Below, piece by piece: positions 29,797 to 38,332 of a stretch of 64,000 bases of DNA (the first letter of the stretch is position 1; each line of letters opens with the position of its first letter). Location of the stretch: the NCBI RefSeq assembly GCF_036174265.1, contig NZ_CP108055.1:2170001-2234000 (forward strand), read 5' to 3'. The stretch comes from Streptomyces sp. NBC_00285 (GTDB lineage Bacteria; Actinomycetota; Actinomycetes; Streptomycetales; Streptomycetaceae). The position numbers and the translations under genes were made by a program. The notes below the pieces were generated by a model, which worked only from the letters and a program-made list of their open reading frames with translations, had not been told where the DNA came from and did no database searches.

Positions 29797-30162
29797 ATGA
29801 GTGACACCCCTCCCGCGTCTCCCGCCTCCCCCGACTTCGACGACATGACCCGCGACATCGCCGAGGTGCCCGCCGTCGAGGTGATCGTGACGGTCGCCGT
29901 CAACCTGATGAGCGCCGCCGCGGTGAAGCTCGGTCTGACCGAGGAGGGCGACAAGTACAAGGACCTGGACGAGGCCCGCAAGCTGGTGACGGCCCTGGCC
30001 GGTCTGCTGGACGCGAGCACGACCGAGATCAGCTCCTTCCACGCGGCCCCCCTGCGCGACGGTCTCAAGTCGCTCCAGCTGGCGTTCCGCGAGGCCTCCC
30101 TGGTCCCGGACGAGCCTGGCCAGGGCCCCGGCGAGAAGTACACCGGCCCGGTCTACGGCTAG
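29797..30162 (+). CDS. DUF1844 domain protein
   Basis: 121 residues. The conserved core VEVIVTVAVNLMSAAAVKLG, DLDEARKLVTALAGLLDAST and LRDGLKSLQLAFREASL is DUF1844, a small helical protein found next to infC in many actinobacteria; role unknown. A proline-rich N-terminal 20 residues precedes it. It shares a divergent promoter region with infC. Confidence 0.92.
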   Translation: MSDTPPASPASPDFDDMTRDIAEVPAVEVIVTVAVNLMSAAAVKLGLTEEGDKYKDLDEARKLVTALAGLLDASTTEISSFHAAPLRDGLKSLQLAFREASLVPDEPGQGPGEKYTGPVYG

Positions 30163-30192
30163 CCGTAGACCGGCGAGGTTCGCGGAACCAGG

Positions 30193-30924
30193 TCACCCTC
30201 GTACGTACAAGGGCTCGCCCGGAGGCGTGGCCCCGGCCGGCAGGACTGCCAGGTCGAGGCCGCGCAACAGGCGGGCCCTCAGTGTTTCGTCGGCGGCCAG
30301 GCGCCGGGCGACCGCGTGGACGCCGGCGTCGTGCGGCACGGCCGGCTCGAACACCAGGGCGAGGGTGCCGTCGGCCCGGCCCGGCCCGAGATAGGCCCGC
30401 AGCACCGCGCGCACGTCGGCGACCACGGCACGCACCGCGTCCACGACCGCCGGGTCGGCGAGCGGGTCCGTGGTGGTACGCCCCTCGGCGAGGGCGAGCA
30501 GCGCGGGGCCGGTCAGTTCGAAGGGCACCGGACCCGCGAGATCCAGTACGACCGTGTCGGCCTTCTCGTGCGCGGCGGCCTGCAGCGCCTGGTGCAGGGG
30601 TACGGCGACGGGGCGGGCCTCCGGGTCCCAGCGGGCCAGCGAGCCGGTGGAGGTGAAGGCCGGCAGGGCGGTCCGGGATCCTGCCTTGAGGGTGGGGACG
30701 GCCATGTCGCTGGTCTTCTCGCGGCGCAGCCCGTCCTCGTCCTCTTCCACCTCGCCGAGCACGGCCACGACCGGGACGAGCAGCCGGGCCCCCTTCAGCG
30801 CCTCCAGCACGGGGCCCACGGCGGCGCGGTCCTCGGCCCAGGCCGCGAGCGCCGCGCTCAGCCGGGGATCGGCGGAGCCGTCGTCGTCGGAGAAGCCGGG
30901 GTCGGGAATGTTCTTGTTCGCCAC
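30193..30924 (-). CDS. SseB-family protein
   Basis: About 243 residues. Has the SseB N-terminal domain pattern: LVPVVAVLGEVEEDEDGLRR, then MAVPTLKAGSRTALPAFTST and ARPVAVPLHQALQAAAHE. Function unestablished; the SseB name comes from an E. coli protein linked to sulfur metabolism. I start at the GTG 30924 (ANKNIPDPGFSDDDG), the family's usual N-terminus; a GTG at 30930 is an alternative. It converges with DUF1844 across 30 bp. Confidence 0.85.
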   Translation of the reverse strand: MANKNIPDPGFSDDDGSADPRLSAALAAWAEDRAAVGPVLEALKGARLLVPVVAVLGEVEEDEDGLRREKTSDMAVPTLKAGSRTALPAFTSTGSLARWDPEARPVAVPLHQALQAAAHEKADTVVLDLAGPVPFELTGPALLALAEGRTTTDPLADPAVVDAVRAVVADVRAVLRAYLGPGRADGTLALVFEPAVPHDAGVHAVARRLAADETLRARLLRGLDLAVLPAGATPPGEPLYVRG

Positions 30925-31074
30925 GGTCACCGACCCTATAGGGGGCTTGCTGCTGGGCTTGTGCGGGCCCGGAAACCCGCCCGTGACGGCTTTCACGGGT
31001 TTTTCAGAGTTCCCTGACACAGCTCTAACGTCCGTCTAACGGCCCGCACAGTCGGCGGCCCGACGATCGGCGGC

Positions 31075-32055
31075 ATGGAGTCCTCCAGAGCCGCCAGACG
31101 CCGGGCCCGCAGTGTCCCGCGCCGGTCCCTGATGTACACCGCGCTCGCCACCGTCGCCGTCGTCGGCGTCACGGCCGGGGGGACGGTCTATGTGAAGGCG
31201 CAGGCGCACTCCGCGGGCAGCGCCGTATCGTCGGCGGCGGCGCCGGTCTCGTCCTCCCCGGCGGCCACGACTCAGGAGGCGGCCGTGACGGAGCCGGTGG
31301 ATCTCGACGCGCTGCTCGCCGACGCCATGAAGTCGGTGAGTGTGACGGGCCACGCGAAGGTGTCGGCGGCGGTCCTCGACCTCGGGTCGGGCGACAGCGC
31401 GGTGTACGGCGACGGCGTCTTCGACACGGCGAGCATCGTCAAGGTCGACATCCTGGCGGCGCTGCTGCTCCGGCACCAGGAGGCGGGCACGAAGCTGAGC
31501 ACGCAGGAGAAGGCGTACGCCACCACGATGATCGAGAACAGCGACAACGCGTCGGCGTCCGCGCTGTGGAGCATCATCGGGAAGGCCTCAGGGCTCGACG
31601 CCGCCAACGAGACATTGGGGCTGACCGGCACCGAGGGCGGCGACGGCGCGCTGTGGGGGCTCACCCAGACCACGGCGGCCGACCAGCTCACCCTGCTCCA
31701 GCAGGTGTTCGGGGACGACTCGGAGCTGAGCGAGGGCTCACGGTCGTATCTCCAGGGCCTGATGGGTCGGATAGAGGCCGATCAGCACTGGGGTGTCTCG
31801 GCCGCGGCGGACGGCTCCGGCTGGGCGCTGAAGAACGGCTGGCTGCCCCGCAGCACGACCGGGCTGTGGGACATCAACAGCGTCGGACGGGTCACGGTGG
31901 ACGGCCACGACTATCTGGTGGCCGTGCTGTCGAACGGCAACGCGACGCAGGCGAAGGGGATCTCGCTGGTGGAGGCGGCGGCGAAGGCGGCCGTGTCGGT
32001 GTTCACCGGTGCGTCCGCGTCGCCGAACGCCACGTCCGCGGCCGTCGTCCGGTGA
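31075..32055 (+). CDS. Exported class A beta-lactamase-like serine hydrolase
   Basis: 326 residues. Basic N-terminus, then one membrane helix (MYTALATVAVVGVTAGGTVYV), an Ala/Ser-rich spacer to about 75, and a penicillin-recognising domain with the nucleophile in TASIVKVD (S120, K123), SDN at 156-158 and KNG in ALKNGWLP. All three signature elements are present, so it should be catalytically active. No Glu166-type loop is obvious, which argues for a carboxypeptidase or esterase-like role rather than antibiotic resistance. Divergent from the SseB gene. Confidence 0.85.
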   Translation: MESSRAARRRARSVPRRSLMYTALATVAVVGVTAGGTVYVKAQAHSAGSAVSSAAAPVSSSPAATTQEAAVTEPVDLDALLADAMKSVSVTGHAKVSAAVLDLGSGDSAVYGDGVFDTASIVKVDILAALLLRHQEAGTKLSTQEKAYATTMIENSDNASASALWSIIGKASGLDAANETLGLTGTEGGDGALWGLTQTTAADQLTLLQQVFGDDSELSEGSRSYLQGLMGRIEADQHWGVSAAADGSGWALKNGWLPRSTTGLWDINSVGRVTVDGHDYLVAVLSNGNATQAKGISLVEAAAKAAVSVFTGASASPNATSAAVVR

Positions 32056-32071
32056 CCGAGGTGCGCCCTGC

Positions 32072-33256
32072 CTAGAAACCCTCGTAGGAGCGGCGGGGGC
32101 CGCGGCGGGCGCGCCACAGGAGTACCGCGGCGATCAGCAGGAGGCCGCCGAAGCTGCCCGCGAGGGGGGCCGCCCAACTGGCCGTGTCGTCCTGCGAGTC
32201 GGCGGTGTCGGGGCCGGAGCCGAAGTACTTGTCGCCGTAGGAGGCCGCCTGCAGGTCCTCCGGCTTGAGGCGGTCCGCGGCCTTGAGCGCCGCCGCGGGG
32301 TCGATGAAACCGAAGCCGCGGGAGTCGTCGCGGCCACCGGAGGGGGCGTTGCGGGCCGTGTCCTCCAGGAGCCGTTTGACCTGCGCGGGCGTCAGGTTCG
32401 GGTGGGCCGCCTTGACGAGGGCGGCGGCGCCGGAGACGAACGCGGAGGCGGCGCTGGTCCCCCACCCTTCGTAGTACTTGTGGTCGGGGTCGGCGATGAC
32501 GACGTCGTCGCCGGGGGCGGCGACCGTGGCGTACCAGCGACGGGTGGAGAAGGAGGCGCGAGTGCCGTACTTGTCGACGGCGGTCGCGACGATGACGCCC
32601 GGGTAGGCGGCCGGGTAGGAGATGTGGTCGCCCTTGTCGCCGCCGTTGCCGGCCGAGGCCACGACGACGACGCCCTTCTTCAGCGCGTACTGGACGGCGT
32701 CGTCCTCGCCGGCCTCGGGGTGCGCGGAGGCCGAGTCGTCGCCGAGGGAGAGGTTGATGACGTCGGCGCCGTGGTCGGCGGCCCAGCGGATGCCCTCGGC
32801 GAGGGCGTTGCCGCGGGTGTTGCGGGCCTTGGTACGGGCGGGGTCGCCGTCCTCCAGGATCACGCGGACCGGGAGGATCCTGGACTCGGGGGCGATGCCC
32901 AGGACGCCGTCGCCGTTGCCGACGCCGTGTCCGTGACCGGCGATGATGCCGGCCATGGCGGTGCCGTGCCGGGCCCAGGTGCGGTCGCCCTCGGTGGCCC
33001 CGAAGCCGATCATGTCCTTGCCGGCGAGGACGTTGCCGACGAGGTCGGGGTTGTCGGCTTCGACGCCGGTGTCCAGCACGGCCACGGTGACGCCCGCCCC
33101 CTTGGTCGTCCGCCAGGCCTCCTGGGTGTGCATGGCGTCCAGGGCCCACTGCTTGGCCCGTATGCCGTCGGCGTGCGCGACGGTGGGCGGGACGAGGGCG
33201 ACGGAGGCGGCGAGGAGGACGCTCAGAAGACCTGCCCGGCGGGGGGTTGCGCTCAT
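32072..33256 (-). CDS. Mycosin-like S8 subtilisin protease
   Basis: 394 residues. Signal peptide (LLSVLLAASVALVPPTVAHA), subtilisin domain with Asp in VAVLDTGVEADNPD (D62), His in RHGTAMAGIIAG (H97) and Ser in GTSAASAFVSGAAALV (S268), and a C-terminal membrane helix (LAGSFGGLLLIAAVLLW) with short basic tail. This is the layout of mycosins (MycP), proteases of type VII secretion systems, but no ESX gene lies in the window. Its ATG overlaps the stop of the upstream membrane-protein gene by 4 bp, so the two are coupled. Confidence 0.9.
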   Translation of the reverse strand: MSATPRRAGLLSVLLAASVALVPPTVAHADGIRAKQWALDAMHTQEAWRTTKGAGVTVAVLDTGVEADNPDLVGNVLAGKDMIGFGATEGDRTWARHGTAMAGIIAGHGHGVGNGDGVLGIAPESRILPVRVILEDGDPARTKARNTRGNALAEGIRWAADHGADVINLSLGDDSASAHPEAGEDDAVQYALKKGVVVVASAGNGGDKGDHISYPAAYPGVIVATAVDKYGTRASFSTRRWYATVAAPGDDVVIADPDHKYYEGWGTSAASAFVSGAAALVKAAHPNLTPAQVKRLLEDTARNAPSGGRDDSRGFGFIDPAAALKAADRLKPEDLQAASYGDKYFGSGPDTADSQDDTASWAAPLAGSFGGLLLIAAVLLWRARRGPRRSYEGF

Positions 33257-35289
33257 GAGGACTGCTCCGGGGGCGAGGTGACGATCTTGCGCAGGGCGCG
33301 TTCGACGCGGTCGGCCAGGCCCTGGGCCTCGTTGCCGAGGCCCGCCTGGGCGGTGGGGCTCGTGTCACCGGAGGTCATGGCCTTCTCGGCGGGCTCCGGG
33401 GAGTCGACGGTACGGCCGTCCGCCCAGCCGGAGACGGCGTAGGCGACGACGGGGGCGTCGGTGAGGACGGAGATCGTCCAGGAGGCCCGCTGCCGGGCCC
33501 CGAAGTCGGCGGCGAGGCTGTTCTTCGCCGCGTACGGCAGGGGCATCAGGTCGGCGCGGGTGTCCAGGCCCTCCTTGCTGAAGCGGGCGCCGAGGGCGCG
33601 CATGACGGTGGCGTCGGCATCGGTGAAGAGGAGGCCGACGGTGGTGACGTAGCTCTGGGTGGCGTCCGTGTAGGTGGCGCGCAGCAGGCGTTCGCAGCCG
33701 ACGGGGGCGAGGGCCTTGCGCAGCAGGGGGTCGAAGGCGTCCTTGCAGCCGCTGTCGGGGGCGACGGCGATTCGTGTCCATGTGCGGTCGGCTCCGCCGG
33801 GTCCGGCGCCCTGGCCGTCGACGGTCGGCGGGAACAGCTTGTCGACGGGAACGCTGTGCCACAGCTCACCGGCCTCGGCGAAGCTGTCGCGCCCGCTGTC
33901 GTCGCCCGAGTCCCCGATCAGCCAACTCCCGGTCACGGCACCGCCGATGAGACCGAGACCGAGCACGACACAGGCGGCCACGGCGACGATCCGTGCCGGA
34001 ATCCGCAGCCCCCACGGTCGCGGACGCGGCCGGTCCTCGTAGCCCACCTCGGGCTCCCCGAACGACACAACAGGCCGTCCGTTGCCGGGAGTTCCGGCAT
34101 GCGGGGGCATGGGGGCGCTCCACGAGAGGGAGGGGTCGGGAGACAGGGGGGCCGCGTTCTGGGAGCCTCCACCGGGCGCCGCCGGGGGCGTGCGGGGCGG
34201 GGCTGCGGGGGCCGGGGGTACGGAAGGGGAGCCCGCCGGGGCGCGAGGTGTGGTCGGCGGGCCGACCGAAGGCGTGCGCGGGGCGCCGGAGGCCGACGCC
34301 GGGCGTGCGGAACGCGGCGGGAACCCGGGACGAGCGGGCGCACCCGGCTGCCGCCCTTCGGATACGGCTCCGGCACGACCGGGCCCGGAACCGGGACGGG
34401 ACTCGGGCACGGGCGGTACCGCGGTGCCACCCGAGGCGGGAGGCGCGGGCGGCCGACCCGTCGAGGCGGAGCCACCGATACGGCCGGGCCCGGAACCGGG
34501 ACGGGACTCGGGCACGGGGGTGCCGCCAGAGGCCGAGCCCGTGCGTTTCGTACCGGACGGCGGTCCCGCCGGAACGGGCCTTATCCGGAAGGTCGTCTCC
34601 GACGCGGTCTCGGCGGGGGCGCCGCCGGTACGGCGTGGGGGGACCGAGGGTTCGGAACTCGGCCGGGGCGGCACGGCACCGGACGGGCTGCCGGTGCTCT
34701 GACCGGGCCCGGCGGGAGGCGCCGCGTTCGTCGGACGGGACTCGGCGTCCGGGGCGGTGTCAGGGAAGCGGGCCGAGGCCGGGGGCGGAGGCGGAACGCT
34801 GCCGGGCGGTGGGGTTTGCGGGTTCGGGGAGCCGGGACGCCGAGGGGCGGACGCGTCACCGGCGGCCGGCGTCGGGACGGAGCCGGCGTCGTTCGTCGCG
34901 CGTATCGGAGGCCGGCCCGCGGAGGACGGTGTCCGGAACGGCTCGGCGTTCGGTACGCCGAACTCCCGTCCCCTGTTCATGTCGGCGAATGTGCGGGGCG
35001 CCGTGGCGTCGGCGTCCTGTCGACCGGAGTCACCGGCGGCCCGCTCCCCCGCATCGTCACCGGACCCCTGCCAGTCGAACCCTGCGAACACCGGCCGGCC
35101 AGGCGCCCCGGCGCTCCGTCGGCCGCGCTCGCCGAACGCCTGCCAGTCGGAGTCGTTCGTCACACGCCCACCCGGCTCCCCGGACGCCCCGAAACCCGGC
35201 TCGCCCTCGCCGGCCGTCGGCGGCTGAGCCGGCCGTGGCGGTGTCGTCGGGCGCGGGGGAATGGAGGCGCGGCGTGCTTCCGTGCTCAT
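33253..35289 (-). CDS. Proline-rich single-pass membrane protein, partner of the mycosin
   Basis: 678 residues. The first 430 are Pro/Gly/Ser/Arg low complexity, probably disordered and cytoplasmic. One helix follows (IVAVAACVVLGLGLIGGAVT), then an extracytoplasmic domain of about 210 residues with a Cys pair (SGCKDAFDPLL, VGCERLL) that could form a disulfide, and AVSGWADGRTV. The domain is not recognised. The 4-bp overlap with the mycosin gene suggests the protease and this protein act together at the membrane. Confidence 0.8.
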   Translation of the reverse strand: MSTEARRASIPPRPTTPPRPAQPPTAGEGEPGFGASGEPGGRVTNDSDWQAFGERGRRSAGAPGRPVFAGFDWQGSGDDAGERAAGDSGRQDADATAPRTFADMNRGREFGVPNAEPFRTPSSAGRPPIRATNDAGSVPTPAAGDASAPRRPGSPNPQTPPPGSVPPPPPASARFPDTAPDAESRPTNAAPPAGPGQSTGSPSGAVPPRPSSEPSVPPRRTGGAPAETASETTFRIRPVPAGPPSGTKRTGSASGGTPVPESRPGSGPGRIGGSASTGRPPAPPASGGTAVPPVPESRPGSGPGRAGAVSEGRQPGAPARPGFPPRSARPASASGAPRTPSVGPPTTPRAPAGSPSVPPAPAAPPRTPPAAPGGGSQNAAPLSPDPSLSWSAPMPPHAGTPGNGRPVVSFGEPEVGYEDRPRPRPWGLRIPARIVAVAACVVLGLGLIGGAVTGSWLIGDSGDDSGRDSFAEAGELWHSVPVDKLFPPTVDGQGAGPGGADRTWTRIAVAPDSGCKDAFDPLLRKALAPVGCERLLRATYTDATQSYVTTVGLLFTDADATVMRALGARFSKEGLDTRADLMPLPYAAKNSLAADFGARQRASWTISVLTDAPVVAYAVSGWADGRTVDSPEPAEKAMTSGDTSPTAQAGLGNEAQGLADRVERALRKIVTSPPEQSS
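34381..34517. repeat. Internal 33-bp direct repeat in proline-rich coding region
   Basis: Identical 33-bp copies at 34381-34413 and 34485-34517, 104 bp apart, both encoding VPESRPGSGPGR. A recent in-frame duplication in the disordered part of the membrane protein. Confidence 0.8.
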
Positions 35290-35560
35290 GCGCCCCCCGT
35301 TTCCTCATGTCCGGGCCGTTCTGTCGTGCGCGGGCCCCTCGCCGGTGTCACCGACATGGAAGACGGCCGTCCGGGCACGCATACCCGCACGGGAGGGCCG
35401 ACATCCCGGCGCGGCGGCGACGGGGGGCGAACAGCCCTGCGTGCGTGCGCGTCACTCTACGGGTTGTTCCTGGGCGAACGGGAACCAGTCCGCCAGGCCG
35501 GGGGCATCTGCCCGGAACGTCCCCCTACCCTGCGGTAATCCTGTCTGGCAGGCTGCGTTC

Positions 35561-36763
35561 ATGACTGCGCGCGCCGCCGACCGAGCCCGGTACGACCGGG
35601 CCACCGCTCTTCTCGACGCTCCTCTCGCGATCGTCGACCTGGACGCCTTCGATGCCAACGCGGACGACCTCGTCCGCCGGGCGGGGGGCAAACCGATTCG
35701 CGTCGCCAGCAAGTCCGTACGCTGCCGGGCACTGCTCGAACGTGTCCTGGCGAAGGACGGATTCGCCGGGATCATGTCCTTCACCCTCGCCGAGTCCCTG
35801 TGGCTGGCCCGGAGCGGTTTCGACGACATCCTGCTCGCCTACCCGTCCGCCGACCGTGCCGGATACGCCGAACTCGCCGCCGACCCCAAGCTGGCCGCCG
35901 CCGTGACGGTGATGGTCGACGACCCCTCCCAGCTCGCCTTCATCGACGAGGCCCGCACCGGCGGCACCGAAGTCATCAGGGTCTGCCTGGAGTTGGACAC
36001 CTCGCTGAAGCTTCTCGGCGGCAGGGTGCGGGTCGGTGCCCGGCGTTCGCCGCTGCACTCCGCCGCCCAGGTCGCCGACATGGCTCGCGCGGTGGCCCGG
36101 CGCCCCGGCTTCAAGGTCGTCGGGATCATGGCCTACGAGGGGCACATCGCCGGTGTCGGGGACGCGGTCGCCGGACGGCCGTTGCGTTCCAGGGCCGTAC
36201 GGCTGATGCAGGCCACCGCCCGCCGGGAACTCGCCGAGCGGCGGGCCGCGGTGGTGCGCGCGGTGCGGGCCGTCGTGCCGGACCTCGAGTTCGTCAACGG
36301 CGGCGGCACCGGCAGTGTGCAGCACACCGCCGCGGAGGACTCCGTCACGGAGATCGGTGCCGGGTCGGGGCTGTACGTGCCGAGGCTGTTCGACAACTAC
36401 ACGTCCTTCAGCGGGCGTCCGGCCGCCCTCTTCGCCATGCCGGTCGTGCGCAGGCCGGGGGTGGGTGTCGTGACCGTCCTCGGCGGCGGCTACCCGGCCT
36501 CCGGCGCGGCAGGCCCGGACCGGCTGCCCGTGCCGTATCTGCCGGAGGGGCTGAAGTACGACCCGCAGGAGGGGCCCGGCGAGGTGCAGACCCCGCTGCT
36601 CGGCGCGCCCGCCGACGATCTGCTGCTGGGCGACAAGGTGTGGTTCCGGCATGCCAAGGCCGGTGAGCTGTGCGAGCGGTTCGAGGTGCTGCGGCTCGTC
36701 GAGGGGGACGTGGTGACGGCGACCGTGCCGACGTACCGCGGGGAAGGTCACACCTTCCTGTAG
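35561..36763 (+). CDS. PLP-dependent amino acid deaminase/aldolase (alanine-racemase-like fold)
   Basis: 400 residues. Fold-type III PLP enzyme: the PLP lysine is in KPIRVASKSVRC (K51), with MSFTLAESLWLARSGFDDIL, LDTSLKLLGGRVRVG, FVNGGGTGSVQHT and a C-terminal beta domain with LLLGDKVWFRHAKAGELCERF. Closest recalled relatives are D-threonine aldolase and D-serine dehydratase-like proteins; the substrate is probably a D-hydroxy amino acid. Convergent stop abuts the DUF2510 gene. The 270 bp upstream hold nothing else that I recognise. Confidence 0.85.
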   Translation: MTARAADRARYDRATALLDAPLAIVDLDAFDANADDLVRRAGGKPIRVASKSVRCRALLERVLAKDGFAGIMSFTLAESLWLARSGFDDILLAYPSADRAGYAELAADPKLAAAVTVMVDDPSQLAFIDEARTGGTEVIRVCLELDTSLKLLGGRVRVGARRSPLHSAAQVADMARAVARRPGFKVVGIMAYEGHIAGVGDAVAGRPLRSRAVRLMQATARRELAERRAAVVRAVRAVVPDLEFVNGGGTGSVQHTAAEDSVTEIGAGSGLYVPRLFDNYTSFSGRPAALFAMPVVRRPGVGVVTVLGGGYPASGAAGPDRLPVPYLPEGLKYDPQEGPGEVQTPLLGAPADDLLLGDKVWFRHAKAGELCERFEVLRLVEGDVVTATVPTYRGEGHTFL

Positions 36764-37519
36764 TCAGCGTTCGTGGCCGGCCGGCCGGATCCCCTCGGTG
36801 ATCCGGTCCATGTCGGTGAGCGGCGGTCCGTCCGGACCGTCGTCGAAGGCGAAGCGGACGATGACGGCGGCCGCGGCCGGGGAGCCTCGGCCGGTGCCGG
36901 GGGTGAAGGCCAGTGACTGGACGTAACCACCGGGCCCCTCGGCCGTCCTCACCCGCCGGCGCACCAGGTATCCGGCGCATCCCGCGACCGAGACCCGCTC
37001 CGATCTGAGGACCCGGCGGCTCTCGATACCGCCGCCGGGGCCCCGGCCGGGCTCATGGTCGCCGTAGGCGGTGGCGGCGGCCTGCGGTATGTCCTTCGTG
37101 GCGAGGGAGGCCGGGGACTTCCCGGAGTTCGCGGGCAGGGTGCGGGTGAAGATCCTGCCGCCGCCGGTGGTCATCACCACGTTGTCGCGGGTGACGTACT
37201 TCGACGGGGCCCAGCCGTCGGGCAACGGCAGGCTGATGCCGTCGAGTTTGTCGACCACGAGGCGCGGGTCCGCCACGACGACGTCCCCGTCGCCCCGGGC
37301 CAGGGAGTACGCCCCGGTGACGATCGCGGTGACGAGGACGACTCCGGAGACCGTCAGGGCGACGGCCTTGGCGCGCCCCGAGGCCCCGCCGGCCGCTCTC
37401 GGCGGGCCGGGGGCCTCAGGGGCGCGCCGGTGGTCCGTCCAGGCCGTCCCGTCCCACCAGCGCTCCAGATGGGGAGCGCCTGGGTCCGGGTACCAGCCGG
37501 GCGGGAGCGTCCTGCTCAT
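36764..37519 (-). CDS. DUF2510 single-pass membrane protein
   Basis: 251 residues. Begins with a DUF2510 motif (PPGWYPDPGAPHLERWWDGT), a short basic-proline linker, one membrane helix (VALTVSGVVLVTAIVTGAYS) and an extracytoplasmic domain of about 170 residues (ISLPLPDGWAPSKYVTRDNV...). DUF2510 is a short cytoplasmic WW-like module common in actinobacterial membrane proteins. Function unknown. Confidence 0.85.
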   Translation of the reverse strand: MSRTLPPGWYPDPGAPHLERWWDGTAWTDHRRAPEAPGPPRAAGGASGRAKAVALTVSGVVLVTAIVTGAYSLARGDGDVVVADPRLVVDKLDGISLPLPDGWAPSKYVTRDNVVMTTGGGRIFTRTLPANSGKSPASLATKDIPQAAATAYGDHEPGRGPGGGIESRRVLRSERVSVAGCAGYLVRRRVRTAEGPGGYVQSLAFTPGTGRGSPAAAAVIVRFAFDDGPDGPPLTDMDRITEGIRPAGHER

Positions 37520-37540
37520 TTTGGCACTGTAGGACGAGAC

Positions 37541-38332
37541 CTACAGCGGGGTGACGTACGCCCCCGAGATGCCGCCGTCCACGAGGAAGTCGCTGGCGTT
37601 GACGAAGGAGGAGTCGTCGCTGGCCAGGAAGGCGACGGCGGCGGCGATCTCCTGGGGCTCGGCGAACCGGCCGACCGGGATGTGGACCAGGCGGCGGGCG
37701 GCCCGCTCGGGGTCCTTGGCGAACAGCTCCTGGAGGAGCGGGGTGTTGACGGGGCCCGGGCACAGGGCGTTGACGCGGATGCCTTCGCGGGCGAACTGCA
37801 CTCCCAGTTCACGGGACATGGCGAGCACCCCGCCCTTGGAGGCGGTGTAGGAGATCTGCGAGGTGGCGGCGCCCATCCGGGCCACGAAGGACGCCGTGTT
37901 GATGATGGAGCCCTTGCCCTGCTGCCGCATGTAGGGGATCGCGGCCTTGCAGCAGAGGTAGACGGAGGTCAGGTTGACCTCCTGGACGCGCTTCCACGCC
38001 TCCAGGCCGGTCTCCAGGATGGAGTCGTCGTCGGGCGGGGAGATGCCCGCGTTGTTGAAGGCGACGTCGACGCTGCCGTAGGTGTCGTACGCCGTCTTGA
38101 ACAGGGCCTCGACCTGCTCCGGGTCGGTGACGTCGACCTTGACGAAGAGCCCGCCGACCTCGTCGGCGGCCGCCTTGCCGCGGGTCTCGTCGACGTCGGC
38201 GCAGACGACGTGGGCGCCCTCCGAGGCGAGCCGGCGGGCGGTGGCGAGACCGATGCCGCTGCCGGCTCCGGTGATGACGGCCGTACGGCCGACAAGGCGA
38301 CGGCACACGATCTGATCGGTCGAAGAGGTCAC
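37541..38332 (-). CDS. Short-chain dehydrogenase/reductase of the glutamylation locus
   Basis: 263 residues. Cofactor loop AVITGAGSGIGLATARRL, NNAG near residue 93, catalytic SYTASKGG (YxxxK) and C-terminal FVNASDFLVDGGISG are all intact; the Asp in VVCADVDE after the second strand favours NAD. Its ATG overlaps the aldehyde dehydrogenase stop by 4 bp, so it is the last gene of the glutamine-synthetase-like operon. In that context it probably oxidises the alcohol of a gamma-glutamylated amino alcohol to the aldehyde. A generic 3-oxoacyl reductase is the alternative. Confidence 0.88.
   Translation of the reverse strand: MTSSTDQIVCRRLVGRTAVITGAGSGIGLATARRLASEGAHVVCADVDETRGKAAADEVGGLFVKVDVTDPEQVEALFKTAYDTYGSVDVAFNNAGISPPDDDSILETGLEAWKRVQEVNLTSVYLCCKAAIPYMRQQGKGSIINTASFVARMGAATSQISYTASKGGVLAMSRELGVQFAREGIRVNALCPGPVNTPLLQELFAKDPERAARRLVHIPVGRFAEPQEIAAAVAFLASDDSSFVNASDFLVDGGISGAYVTPL

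Noticed and set aside
31075..32055. Beta-lactam resistance gene
   Set aside because: SxxK, SDN and KNG are present, but no Glu166-type loop is evident and the membrane-anchored layout is common for housekeeping serine hydrolases.
32009..33442. 477-residue plus-strand open frame
   Set aside because: Antisense shadow of the mycosin gene, which has an intact catalytic triad.
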